This document shows, in pieces, positions 23,442-31,353 of a stretch of 64,000 bases of DNA. The notes under the pieces were generated by a model, which saw nothing but the letters and a program-made list of their open reading frames with translations, made no database searches and was not told the origin of the DNA. The stretch comes from an uncultured Clostridia bacterium. GTDB lineage: Bacteria > Bacillota > Clostridia > Peptostreptococcales > Anaerovoracaceae. The stretch is taken from NCBI GenBank assembly GCA_937900415.1, contig CALCEY010000010.1:1-64000 (forward strand). Reading direction: 5' to 3'. Position 1 is the first letter of the stretch. Each line of letters starts with the position of its first letter. The translations under genes and the position numbers were made by a program.

Positions 23442-26012
23442 GTGAAGCAATATAACATAACAGGTATGAGCTGCGCCGCATGCAGCGCCCGGGTAGAAAA
23501 AGCCGTTGCAAAAATTCCCGGAGTAGACTCATGCTCGGTAAGCCTTTTGACTAATTCGATGGGTGTCGAAGGTTCTGCCTCATCAGATGAAATAATCGAC
23601 GCTGTCGAAGCAGCAGGATACGGAGCTTCTCTTAAGGGGGGCGGCTCTTGTTCAGAAGCGTTTTCTCAGGCCGCACCGGAAGGCTCTTCGCCGGTTTCCG
23701 GTGATTTGGGAGGAGCTTCGGGAGAAGACGCACTCAGAGACAGAGAGACTCCAGTGTTAAAGCGCCGGCTTTTAAGTTCGCTGATTTTTCTGGCGGCGCT
23801 GATGTACTTTTCGATGGGAGTTATGATGTGGAACTGGCCTGCGCCTGCTTTCCTTGCAGAAAATCACGTTGCCATGGGACTTTTGCAGCTGCTGCTTTCG
23901 GCCATAATCATGGTAATAAATCAAAAATTTTTCATAAGCGGCTTTAAGAGCCTTTGGCACAGAGCTCCGAATATGGATACGCTTGTAGCGATTGGCTCGG
24001 CGGCGGCTTTCGGATACAGCACGGTTGCGCTTTTTGCAATGACAGAAGCTCAGCTTAATGGAGATCATAATGCGGTGATGGAATATATGCACGAGTTTTA
24101 CTTTGAATCAGCCGCAATGATTCTTGCTCTGATTACCGTAGGAAAAATGCTGGAAGCCCGCTCAAAGGGAAAAACTACGGATGCGCTTAAAAGTTTGATG
24201 AATCTTGCTCCAAAGACGGCCGTTATATTAAAAGACGGGTCTGAGCTCACCGTTTCCATATCGCAGGTTAAAAAAGGCGACATATTCGTAGTAAGGCCGG
24301 GGGAAAATATTCCCGTTGACGGAGTAGTGCTGGAAGGAGCAAGCGCAGTAAACGAGTCTGCACTTACAGGAGAGAGCATACCTCTTGACAAAGCGCCGGG
24401 AGATATTGTGTCGGCGGCTACCATAAACCAGTCTGGATTTATAAAATGTGAAGCGACCAGAGTAGGAGAGGACACTACTCTTTCACAGATAATACAGATG
24501 GTGAGCGATGCGGCTGCTACCAAGGCTCCTATAGCAAAGGTCGCTGATAAAGTTTCGGGAGTATTCGTCCCTGTAGTGATAGGAATTTCTCTGGTTACAA
24601 TGGCTATATGGCTTATCTTGGGACAGACGGCAGGTTTCGCCCTTGCAAGGGGTATATCCGTCCTGGTGATAAGCTGTCCATGTGCCTTGGGACTTGCCAC
24701 CCCTGTGGCTATAATGGTAGGAAACGGAATGGGAGCAAAGAACGGCATACTGTTTAAAAATGCCGTTTCTCTTGAAGAGACGGGTAAGACAGAAATAGTG
24801 GTTTTAGACAAGACAGGAACCATTACTTCAGGCGAGCCGGTGGTGACGGATATTCTTCCCTCGGAGGAATTTTCAGAAGAAGAACTGCTTGAAATGGCGT
24901 ATTCTCTTGAGATAAAAAGCGAGCATCCTCTTGCCAAGGCAATACTGGAAAAGGGAAAAGAAAGGAACGTACATCTCAGAGAGATCTCTGACTTTAAAGC
25001 TTTACCCGGCAACGGATTAAGCGGCAGGACAGATGAAAAAGCTCTGTACGGAGGAAATTTGAATTTTATAAGAGAAAAGGTTCAAGTCCCGGAAGATATA
25101 AGGCAGACTGCCGAAAAGCTTGCAGAACTGGGGAAAACGCCGCTTTTCTTTGCCACAGATGAAAAACTGATGGGAATAATTGCAGTGGCTGATGTGCTCA
25201 AATCTGACAGCCGTCAGGCGGTCAAAGAGATGCAGAACATGGGAATACGCGTTGTAATGCTTACCGGAGACAATGAGAAAACAGCTAAAGCCATAGGCAG
25301 AGAGGCAGGAGTAGATGAAGTGATTGCAGGCGTTTTGCCGGATGGAAAGGAAAGCGTTATAAGAAGCCTTAAAACGAAGGCAAAGGTCGCCATGGTAGGA
25401 GACGGAATAAACGACGCGCCGGCGTTGACGAGAGCAGATATAGGAATAGCGATAGGAGCCGGTACGGATGTAGCCATCGACGCCGCAGATATAGTGCTGA
25501 TGAAGAGCAGCCTTTCAGACGTCCCGGCCGCAATAAGGCTGAGCAGAGCAACTCTTCGCAACATACATGAAAACTTGTTTTGGGCGTTTATATATAATAT
25601 TATAGGAATCCCGCTGGCTGCCGGAGTTTTCATTTCCGTTTTAGGCTGGCAGCTGAATCCGATGTTCGGAGCCGCAGCTATGAGCTTATCCAGTTTTTGT
25701 GTGGTTTCCAACGCTTTAAGATTGAATTTGTTTAAAATATATGATTCTCATAAGGATCATAAAGCTAAAAATAAATTAAATGAAGAAAAGGAGAGTAAAC
25801 TTATGAACAAGACGATGAAGATTGAAGGAATGATGTGCAGCCATTGCGAGTCTGCCGTAAAGAAAGCTCTGGAATCTCTGGAACAGGTGGAAACCGCAGA
25901 AGTAAGCCACAGCGAGGGAACAGCCGTGGTTGAATTGAAATCGGAAGTGGCCGACGAGGTTTTGAAGAAAGCTGTTGAAGATAAGGACTATAAGGTTTTA
26001 GACATACAGTAA
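23442..26012 (+). CDS. copA: Copper-exporting P1B-type ATPase CopA with C-terminal CopZ-like domain
   Basis: This inner-membrane pump exports Cu(I). Order of parts in 856 residues: N-terminal heavy-metal domain (GMSCAAC, C11/C14), eight membrane segments, actuator loop with LTGES, the transport motif C412-P-C414, the phosphorylated aspartate near 456 in DKTGTITSG, and the hinge GDGINDAP. Unusually, a second heavy-metal domain, MMCSHC (C799/C802), sits at the extreme C-terminus after a charged linker. An internal AAGGAG (25788-25793) lies nine bases before the in-frame ATG at 25803, so this domain could also be made as a separate 69-residue CopZ-like chaperone. The start is GTG with AAAGGAGATGA upstream. 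Confidence 0.93.
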   Translation: MKQYNITGMSCAACSARVEKAVAKIPGVDSCSVSLLTNSMGVEGSASSDEIIDAVEAAGYGASLKGGGSCSEAFSQAAPEGSSPVSGDLGGASGEDALRDRETPVLKRRLLSSLIFLAALMYFSMGVMMWNWPAPAFLAENHVAMGLLQLLLSAIIMVINQKFFISGFKSLWHRAPNMDTLVAIGSAAAFGYSTVALFAMTEAQLNGDHNAVMEYMHEFYFESAAMILALITVGKMLEARSKGKTTDALKSLMNLAPKTAVILKDGSELTVSISQVKKGDIFVVRPGENIPVDGVVLEGASAVNESALTGESIPLDKAPGDIVSAATINQSGFIKCEATRVGEDTTLSQIIQMVSDAAATKAPIAKVADKVSGVFVPVVIGISLVTMAIWLILGQTAGFALARGISVLVISCPCALGLATPVAIMVGNGMGAKNGILFKNAVSLEETGKTEIVVLDKTGTITSGEPVVTDILPSEEFSEEELLEMAYSLEIKSEHPLAKAILEKGKERNVHLREISDFKALPGNGLSGRTDEKALYGGNLNFIREKVQVPEDIRQTAEKLAELGKTPLFFATDEKLMGIIAVADVLKSDSRQAVKEMQNMGIRVVMLTGDNEKTAKAIGREAGVDEVIAGVLPDGKESVIRSLKTKAKVAMVGDGINDAPALTRADIGIAIGAGTDVAIDAADIVLMKSSLSDVPAAIRLSRATLRNIHENLFWAFIYNIIGIPLAAGVFISVLGWQLNPMFGAAAMSLSSFCVVSNALRLNLFKIYDSHKDHKAKNKLNEEKESKLMNKTMKIEGMMCSHCESAVKKALESLEQVETAEVSHSEGTAVVELKSEVADEVLKKAVEDKDYKVLDIQ
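25788..26012 (+). other. Possible internal start producing a separate CopZ-like chaperone
   Basis: AAGGAG at 25788-25793 is followed by ATG at 25803, in frame with copA. Translation from here yields a 69-residue protein beginning MNKTMKIEGMMCSHCESAV, the size and motif of free CopZ. The linker just before it (KAKNKLNEEKESKL) is lysine-rich and looks like a former intergenic spacer read through. Whether initiation occurs is not known. Confidence 0.5.
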
Positions 26013-26048
26013 GCCTTTAACCGAAGAAACGACAAGTAAAGAAATTCT

Positions 26049-26104
26049 CCCGTCATGCAAACTGCTCAATTTGAAGAAAGTATAATGTCTGGCGGGGATT
26101 TTTG
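26049..26104 (+). terminator. Terminator of csoR-copA
   Basis: CCCGTCA (26049-26055) pairs with TGGCGGG (26090-26096), with one wobble, around a 34-base loop, followed by ATTTTTG. Confidence 0.6.
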
Positions 26105-26274
26105 TGTTTTTTATAATTACACCATGTAAAATGCAGTTTTACCATATAAATACAGCGTTTTCCGCTTAGCAGTGTATATTGTCTCTTGTTTTTTCTGCTC
26201 CCCTTGTTAGATAACGGGGTCTTGATATTCGCTCGCAAGCTAGCTCAACTGCCGAAGTGAACCAGCCACTTGAA

Positions 26275-26309
26275 AACGGTGAAAAAATCTAAGAGATTTT
26301 CCCACCGTT
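26275..26309. repeat. Long inverted repeat in the copA-recA gap
   Basis: The arms 26275-26290 and 26294-26309 are complementary at 14 of 16 positions around a three-base AAG loop. No T-run follows. The setting, an AT-rich stretch with a broken gene, suggests the end of a lost mobile element, but no transposase remnant is recognisable. Between 26105 and 26388 I see nothing else I can support. Confidence 0.55.
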
Positions 26310-26388
26310 ATGTCTGGAACACTCCGTCAGAATGAGATATTTTCGTTATATCAAATGTACATAAAAAGAATTAAGGTTTATCTAAATA

Positions 26389-26830
26389 TTATTCTGTTAG
26401 AAATTCATTTAACGGATGTTTTGCATAAAATCCTTTAATTGTCATACTAGTAGTTCGCATTTTAATATGTATTGTTAATCCATGTTCAAACAATAATGAA
26501 AAAATTCTTTCTAAATCACTTCTAAAATCATTTGTTATTTTTCTTTTTTCTGTATATTGTTTTGTATTTGGATTATATAAAGGTATAATTTGTTGTGCTT
26601 GCATGACAGCTCTTTCTAATGATGTATTTCCTTTGCTATCCAGCCAATTTCCAATTTATCGTTCTCTTTAAAATAAATTATATCATGATAGAAATGAGCA
26701 GTCATTCTTTTTTGATATTGCCCGAAGATATTTACAGAAATAGATATTGCTATAAGTCGTTGTATAAGGTTCTTTCATTTGTTGTAATATCGTTGTAAAT
26801 TTTTTTGAATTAAATACTTAAAAATCCATA
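26389..26830 (-). pseudogene. Decayed gene of unknown function
   Basis: The longest open piece is 71 codons (26389-26604). Reading further upstream on the minus strand, coherent protein-like sequence continues only by shifting frame: about 26640 (FYHDIIYFKENDKLEIG joins WLDSKGNTSLERAVMQAQQ) and again near 26760 (ILQQMKEPYT joins RLIAISISVN). No ribosome site or intact start is visible. The segment is much more AT-rich than its neighbours. I do not recognise the family. I read it as a frameshifted remnant of a horizontally acquired gene; the alternative is chance open frames in AT-rich DNA. Confidence 0.45.
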
Positions 26831-26961
26831 GAACATAGTAATTATGACCAATTTCAACTAAAGGTATCTTTTTATGACGCAAAACCAGCCCTGCTCTAAA
26901 TGGCAAATATTGACAATTGCCCGCAGCCGATATATAATCTTGGAGAAAGAAGAAAAAAACC

Positions 26962-27010
26962 TTGACCTTGAAGAGAATATAATGTATTATATTCTTAAGA
27001 ACAAACGTTC
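26962..27010 (+). promoter_or_regulatory. SOS-regulated promoter of recA with LexA box
   Basis: TTGACC (26962-26967) and TATTAT (26985-26990) are 17 bases apart. GAACAAACGTTC (26999-27010), a perfect GAAC-N4-GTTC Firmicute LexA site, sits just downstream of the -10 box over the start region. Confidence 0.88.
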
Positions 27011-27026
27011 GGCTTGGAGGAGAAAG

Positions 27027-28157
27027 ATGGCTGTAAATAAAAGCGAAGTTAAAAGCAAAGGCGAGCTTACAAGCAAAAGTGAAAAGGATAAAGCTCTTGA
27101 AGACGCTATGGCGCAGATACAAAAGCATTTCGGCAAGGGTTCCATTATGAAGCTTGGAGAAAAGGGCGCTCAGATGAATGTTGAGGCTATATCAACAGGT
27201 TCGATAAGCCTCGATCTGGCAACGGGAATAGGCGGAGTGCCAAAGGGAAGAATCGTTGAGATATTCGGTCCCGAATCATCAGGTAAGACTACACTCACTT
27301 TACATATAGTAGCTGAAGCTCAGAAAACTGGAGGAAGGGCGGCATTTATAGACGCAGAGCATGCTCTCGACCCCATATATGCCAGAAACCTTGGCGTAGA
27401 CATTGAAAACCTTTTGGTCTCTCAGCCGGATACGGGAGAACAGGCGCTGGAGATATGCGATATGCTTGTAAGAAGCGGTGCCCTTGATATAATAGTTATC
27501 GACTCTGTGGCGGCGCTCGTTCCGAGAGCAGAAATACAAGGAGACATGGGTGACGCTCATGTGGGACTTCAGGCAAGACTCATGTCTCAGGCTTTGAGGA
27601 AGATAACCGGCAATATCAACAAATCCAATACATGCGTTATATTCATCAACCAGCTTAGAGAAAAAGTGGGAGTGGTTTACGGAAGTCCTGAGGTTACGAC
27701 CGGAGGACGAGCTCTCAAATTCTATTCGTCGATGAGACTTGATGTAAGAAAAACGGAAACCATTAAGACCGGAGACAATATAATGGGCAACAGAACCAAA
27801 GTTAAAGTGGTTAAAAACAAGGTGGCGCCGCCATTCAAACAGGCTGAGTTTGATATAATGTACGGAGAAGGCATATCCAAAGAGGGAGATATTTTAGATT
27901 CGGCAGTAGAGGCAAAGCTTTTAAACAAGGCCGGCTCATGGTACAGTTATAAGGGAGAACGGATAGGACAGGGAAGAGAAAATATAAAGGCTTATTTGAA
28001 GGAACATCCTGAAGTTGTAGAGGAGCTTGAAGGACAGCTGCTTGATATGATGAAAAATGATACTGAGGTAAAAAAGGAGCCGGAGGTATCAGAAGAGGAC
28101 TTCTCCGAAATTATGGATATGATAATTGATGAAGATGGAGTCGTAATAGAAGAATAG
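27027..28157 (+). CDS. recA: Recombinase RecA
   Basis: It forms ATP-dependent filaments on single-stranded DNA for homologous recombination and triggers LexA self-cleavage. The Walker A GPESSGKTT is at residues 81-89, followed by conserved DAEHALDP, INQLREKVGVVYGSPE and TTGGRALKFYSS. I use the ATG at 27027 with GGAGGAG upstream, which gives 376 residues; the open frame extends 153 bases further upstream but across the promoter and LexA box. The N-terminus carries about 15 extra charged residues (SEVKSKGELTSKSEKD) compared with most RecA proteins. It is monocistronic, with a terminator at 28167. Confidence 0.97.
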   Translation: MAVNKSEVKSKGELTSKSEKDKALEDAMAQIQKHFGKGSIMKLGEKGAQMNVEAISTGSISLDLATGIGGVPKGRIVEIFGPESSGKTTLTLHIVAEAQKTGGRAAFIDAEHALDPIYARNLGVDIENLLVSQPDTGEQALEICDMLVRSGALDIIVIDSVAALVPRAEIQGDMGDAHVGLQARLMSQALRKITGNINKSNTCVIFINQLREKVGVVYGSPEVTTGGRALKFYSSMRLDVRKTETIKTGDNIMGNRTKVKVVKNKVAPPFKQAEFDIMYGEGISKEGDILDSAVEAKLLNKAGSWYSYKGERIGQGRENIKAYLKEHPEVVEELEGQLLDMMKNDTEVKKEPEVSEEDFSEIMDMIIDEDGVVIEE

Positions 28158-28166
28158 ATTACTAAA

Positions 28167-28195
28167 AGCCCCTTTTCATCGGGGCTCTATTTGCA
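28167..28195 (+). terminator. Terminator of recA
   Basis: AGCCCC (28167-28172) and GGGGCT (28181-28186) with an eight-base loop and a modest T-rich tail. Confidence 0.65.
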
Positions 28196-28223
28196 TTTTT
28201 AAAAGAATTTTCCGTCTAAATCC

Positions 28224-28252
28224 TTGACATTTAGCCATTTTAATGTTATTAT
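28224..28252 (+). promoter_or_regulatory. Promoter of rplU-rpmA
   Basis: TTGACA (28224-28229) and TATTAT (28247-28252) with a 17-base spacer. Confidence 0.75.
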
Positions 28253-28259
28253 AACTGAG

Positions 28260-28338
28260 TTGAGCCGCGCAAAACGGGTATTAAGCAATACAAGAGGTAT
28301 TCGCCCGCAATGGCGAGACTGGATAGAGGAGGAAAAAA
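28260..28338 (+). ncRNA. Putative L21 leader RNA
   Basis: The 5' UTR of rplU has the look of the Firmicute L21 leader: a GGGTATTAAGCAATAC block, then AGGTATTCGCCCGC and a GGCGAGACT run ending just before AGGAGG. In known cases this leader mediates autoregulation by L21. I assign it from position and recalled motif, without a covariance search. Confidence 0.5.
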
Positions 28339-28342
28339 ATTT

Positions 28343-28870
28343 ATGTACGCAGTAATCGAAACAGGCGGAAAGCAGTACAGAGTACAGGAAGGCGACGTTA
28401 TAACCGTTGAAAAGTTAAACGTGGAAGCCGGAGAAACAGTTACATTTGACAAGGTGCTGCTCATGAACGACGGTAAGGAAGTAAAAGTAGGAACTCCTTA
28501 CTTATCGGAAGCCGTTACAGGCAGTGTTGTTGAAAACGGCAAAGGAAAAAAGGTTATAATCTTCAAGTATAAGGCTAAAAAGGACTACAGAAAGAAACAG
28601 GGTCACAGACAGCCGTATACAATGGTTAAAATCGAATCTTTAGGCGGAGTTAAGGCTTCAGCTCCTAAAAAGGCAGCCGCGCCAAAGGCTGAAGAAGCGC
28701 CTAAAAAAGAAGCAAACGAAGTTAAAGAAGAGAAACCTGCAGTAAAAAAGGTTTCAGCTTCGATGAAAAAGGACGAGTTGATTGCTTTTGCTAAAGAAAA
28801 CAATATAGCTATTGATGAAAAGGCTACTAAAGCAGTTATCATTGAAGCTATAGAAGCAGCTTTAAAGTAA
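28343..28870 (+). CDS. rplU: 50S ribosomal protein L21 with C-terminal extension
   Basis: Residues 1-104 (MYAVIETGGKQYRVQEGD to MVKIESLGGV) are an ordinary L21, which binds 23S rRNA. Normal L21 ends about here. This protein continues to 175: an alanine/lysine/glutamate-rich linker (105-139) and a compact segment MKKDELIAFAKENNIAI onward (140-175) resembling SAP/HeH or Rho-N-like helix-extension-helix nucleic-acid-binding modules. The start at 28343 has AGGAGG. No prp (ysxB) gene lies between it and rpmA, which begins 28 bases later. Confidence 0.93.
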   Translation: MYAVIETGGKQYRVQEGDVITVEKLNVEAGETVTFDKVLLMNDGKEVKVGTPYLSEAVTGSVVENGKGKKVIIFKYKAKKDYRKKQGHRQPYTMVKIESLGGVKASAPKKAAAPKAEEAPKKEANEVKEEKPAVKKVSASMKKDELIAFAKENNIAIDEKATKAVIIEAIEAALK

Positions 28871-28898
28871 TCTGACAATACATGTAGGAGGTGTCGAA

Positions 28899-29159
28899 AT
28901 GGCAAGTAAAAAAGGTGTAGGTAGCTCCAAAAACGGTCGTGATTCCGAGTCCAAACGTCTTGGACTTAAAGCAGGAGACGGACAGTTTGTAAGCGCTGGA
29001 AGCATTCTTGTAAGACAGAGAGGAACTAAGTTCCATCCGGGCAACAACGTTGGTATAGGCGGAGACGATACTCTGTTTGCTAAGATAGACGGAGCTGTTA
29101 AATTTGAAAGAAAAGGCAAGACCAGAAAACAGGTAAGCGTTTATTCCAAAGAAGCTTAA
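28899..29159 (+). CDS. rpmA: 50S ribosomal protein L27, leaderless form
   Basis: An 86-residue L27 whose N-terminus reaches the peptidyl-transferase centre. It starts MASKKGVGSSKNGRDSESK, without the short N-terminal leader (ending in an FF-A site) that most Firmicute L27 proteins carry and that protease Prp removes. This agrees with the absence of a prp gene in the operon. AGGAGGTG precedes the ATG. A strong terminator follows at 29172. Confidence 0.96.
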   Translation: MASKKGVGSSKNGRDSESKRLGLKAGDGQFVSAGSILVRQRGTKFHPGNNVGIGGDDTLFAKIDGAVKFERKGKTRKQVSVYSKEA

Positions 29160-29171
29160 TCGTAAAATCGG

Positions 29172-29205
29172 GACCCTGTAATGAAATAAGTTACAGGGTC
29201 TTTTT
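29172..29205 (+). terminator. Terminator of rplU-rpmA
   Basis: GACCCTGTAA (29172-29181) and TTACAGGGTC (29191-29200) form a perfect 10-bp stem followed by TTTTTG. Confidence 0.92.
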
Positions 29206-29235
29206 GTAATACTGGACTGAAAGGAGGAGATTACT

Positions 29236-30534
29236 ATGTTTGTTGATCGAGCGAGGATAACGATCAGATCAGGCAGAGGCGGGGATGGAGCCGTAACTTT
29301 CAGAAGAGAACCATTCGTACCGGAAGGCGGTCCTGACGGCGGAGACGGAGGCCGCGGCGGCGACGTGGTTTTTCAGGCTGACAGAAATTTGAGGACTCTG
29401 ATGGATTTTAGATATAAAAGAAAATATGAGGCTGAAAATGGCCAGAACGGTATGAAGCGCAATCGTTTTGGAAAATCAGGAGAAGATTTGATAATAAAAA
29501 TCCCTATGGGCACCGTTATAATAGATGAAGATACGGGATTGATAATGAAAGATCTCACCGAAGATGGGGAAAAATTTATAGCAGCCAAGGGAGGCAGAGG
29601 CGGCAGAGGAAACGTTAATTTTAAGAATTCTGTTCGTCAGGCCCCTAATTTTGCCGAAGCTGGCGGAGAAGCCAGAGAAAGGAAAATAATCCTTGAAATG
29701 AAGCTAATAGCCGATGTAGGATTGGTAGGATTTCCGAATGTAGGAAAATCCTCGCTGCTCTCTGTGGCTACCAGCGCTCAGCCTAAGATTGCCAACTATC
29801 ATTTTACTACGATAGATCCCAATTTAGGAGTAGTTAAAATTTATGACGACAGCTTTGTAATGGCAGACATAGCGGGAATAATAGAAGGCGCCAGCGAAGG
29901 CTTGGGACTCGGATTTAGATTTTTAAAGCATATCGAGAGGACTAAAGTCCTAATCCATGTCGTTGATGTTTCCGGAAGCGAAGGGCGGAATCCGAAAGAT
30001 GACTTTGATAAAATAAATAAAGAGCTGGAAGCTTACAGCCCCAAAATCCTGAAGAAGCCTCAGCTGATAGCGGCCAATAAGATAGATATGGTTGATGAGG
30101 ATTCCGAAGAATACAAAGACTTTAAGGAATACGTCGAAGGAAAAGGATATAAGGTATTTCCCATGTCAGCTCCGCTTAATATGGGAGTCAAGGAACTCCT
30201 CACGGCTGCTTTGCACGAATTGAAAGAGATAGAGGCGGTGGGAGAAGCCGGTGATGAAGAATACGAATATTTTGATTTCGAAGCCGAGGAGAGAGATCCT
30301 GAGTACAGGAAGATAAACGTTAGCTATGATGAGGAAAACGATGTATATCTTCTTGAGGGAAAGCAGCTGAGCAAAATATTCCGTTCAACAAACTTCAACG
30401 ATATGGGTTCGCTGAGATACTTGTATAAATATATAGAAAGCAAGGGGGCTGTTGAAAAGCTAAAGGAGCTGGGTCTTGAAGAAGGCGATCTCATAAAAAT
30501 TGAAGATTATGAGATGGAATATTGGGACGAGTAG
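29236..30534 (+). CDS. obgE: GTPase Obg/CgtA
   Basis: An essential GTPase in 50S assembly and stress control; in Bacillus it also affects sporulation initiation. Layout of 432 residues: glycine-rich Obg domain (1-158, GRGGDGAVTFRREPF and GGRGGRGN), G domain with P-loop GFPNVGKSS (165-173), DIAGIIEGASEGLGLG and NKIDM, then the C-terminal OCT domain (from about 345). AAAGGAGGAG precedes the start. It is followed by its own terminator. Confidence 0.96.
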   Translation: MFVDRARITIRSGRGGDGAVTFRREPFVPEGGPDGGDGGRGGDVVFQADRNLRTLMDFRYKRKYEAENGQNGMKRNRFGKSGEDLIIKIPMGTVIIDEDTGLIMKDLTEDGEKFIAAKGGRGGRGNVNFKNSVRQAPNFAEAGGEARERKIILEMKLIADVGLVGFPNVGKSSLLSVATSAQPKIANYHFTTIDPNLGVVKIYDDSFVMADIAGIIEGASEGLGLGFRFLKHIERTKVLIHVVDVSGSEGRNPKDDFDKINKELEAYSPKILKKPQLIAANKIDMVDEDSEEYKDFKEYVEGKGYKVFPMSAPLNMGVKELLTAALHELKEIEAVGEAGDEEYEYFDFEAEERDPEYRKINVSYDEENDVYLLEGKQLSKIFRSTNFNDMGSLRYLYKYIESKGAVEKLKELGLEEGDLIKIEDYEMEYWDE

Positions 30535-30559
30535 TTATCAGTGAAAGTATGAAACTCTA

Positions 30560-30589
30560 AGCCGGCGGAATTTTTCCGTTGGCTTTTTT
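30560..30589 (+). terminator. Terminator of obgE
   Basis: AGCCGGCGGAA (30560-30570) and TTCCGTTGGCT (30574-30584) pair through 11 positions with two G-U wobbles, followed by six T. Confidence 0.88.
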
Positions 30590-30598
30590 CTGAATGAA

Positions 30599-30627
30599 TT
30601 TAAAAAATGATTTGACGGCAGTATAAT
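30599..30627 (+). promoter_or_regulatory. Putative promoter of the SpoIVFA-like gene
   Basis: TTTAAA (30599-30604) and TATAAT (30622-30627) with 17-base spacing; the -35 box is weak. Confidence 0.45.
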
Positions 30628-30680
30628 CATTATCCGGACAGATAGTTCATAAAATCATAATAAAGCTCAGGAGGTATTTT

Positions 30681-31226
30681 ATGAATTATCGTGATAAATT
30701 TCTTGTACAAATGATGGTATGCCTTGCAATATTCGCCCTTATAAGAGGAGCTGCAATGATAGACAATGAAGGCTTTTCAAAGGTAAAGAGCAAGGCAGAG
30801 GAGTATCTTGGAAAAAATTATTCCGCCGAAGAGATCAAAGAAGCCGGCGCAGAGTTTGTCGATAAGATAATAAACGCTCCGGCGGCGCTTACCGGCGTTG
30901 TATTGGAGGCAAACGAAATAAATGAATTCGGCGCTCCGATAGATGAAAAGGATACCGACGAGGTGCGGGCCGTTCACGCCGTAGCCGGAGGAAAAATTAT
31001 CTATTCGGGAATAGATAAGAAGCTGGGGCTCTGCATAAGAATAAAACACGAAGATAAGGTGTCAACATACGGTAATCTCTCAGACATAAGCGCAGTAACA
31101 GGCGAGAGAGTGAAAAAAGGAGAGATAATAGGTACTTTTGACGGGAGCAGTGAAAAAGAATTTTATTATAAATTATCGGAGGATTTTTCAAATTCGCATG
31201 CAGATGCCGCAGACGCAGAAAATTAG
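30681..31226 (+). CDS. SpoIVFA/M23-like membrane protein with degenerate peptidase domain
   Basis: A 181-residue protein with one N-terminal membrane segment (about 8-26, FLVQMMVCLAIFALIRGAAM) and a C-terminal LytM/M23-like fold (about 97-170: AVAGGKIIYSG, GLCIRIKHEDKVSTYGNLSDI, GERVKKGEIIGTF). The metal-binding histidines of active M23 enzymes are missing; the usual Y-x-H-L position reads YGNLS. Such inactive M23 proteins act in sporulation signalling and assembly (SpoIVFA, SpoIIQ types), and the Spo genes downstream favour this. The spoIVFB protease gene expected beside spoIVFA is not present. AGGAGG lies before the ATG. Confidence 0.65.
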   Translation: MNYRDKFLVQMMVCLAIFALIRGAAMIDNEGFSKVKSKAEEYLGKNYSAEEIKEAGAEFVDKIINAPAALTGVVLEANEINEFGAPIDEKDTDEVRAVHAVAGGKIIYSGIDKKLGLCIRIKHEDKVSTYGNLSDISAVTGERVKKGEIIGTFDGSSEKEFYYKLSEDFSNSHADAADAEN

Positions 31227-31271
31227 ATTTGATATAAACGTACTACATACGGGCAAGATTACAGACAGATT

Positions 31272-31300
31272 TTGATTCCTCTGCTGAAATGTAGTATAAT
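31272..31300 (+). promoter_or_regulatory. Promoter of the HD-radical SAM gene
   Basis: TTGATT (31272-31277) and TATAAT (31295-31300) with a 17-base spacer. Confidence 0.65.
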
Positions 31301-31353
31301 ATCAGCAAGGAGCCGTAAAGGAAAAAAATCATAAAGACAGAAAGGTACAAACC

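Noticed and set aside
24098..25012. 304-codon open frame antisense to copA
   Set aside because: It mirrors the codon pattern of copA, has no ribosome site and encodes a low-complexity Ser/Thr/Ile-rich sequence unlike any family.
26053..26238. 61-codon minus-strand open frame after copA
   Set aside because: It runs through the csoR-copA terminator, has no ribosome site and is compositionally random.
26874..27026. 51-codon 5' extension of recA
   Set aside because: It crosses the promoter and LexA box, and GGAGGAG marks the ATG at 27027.
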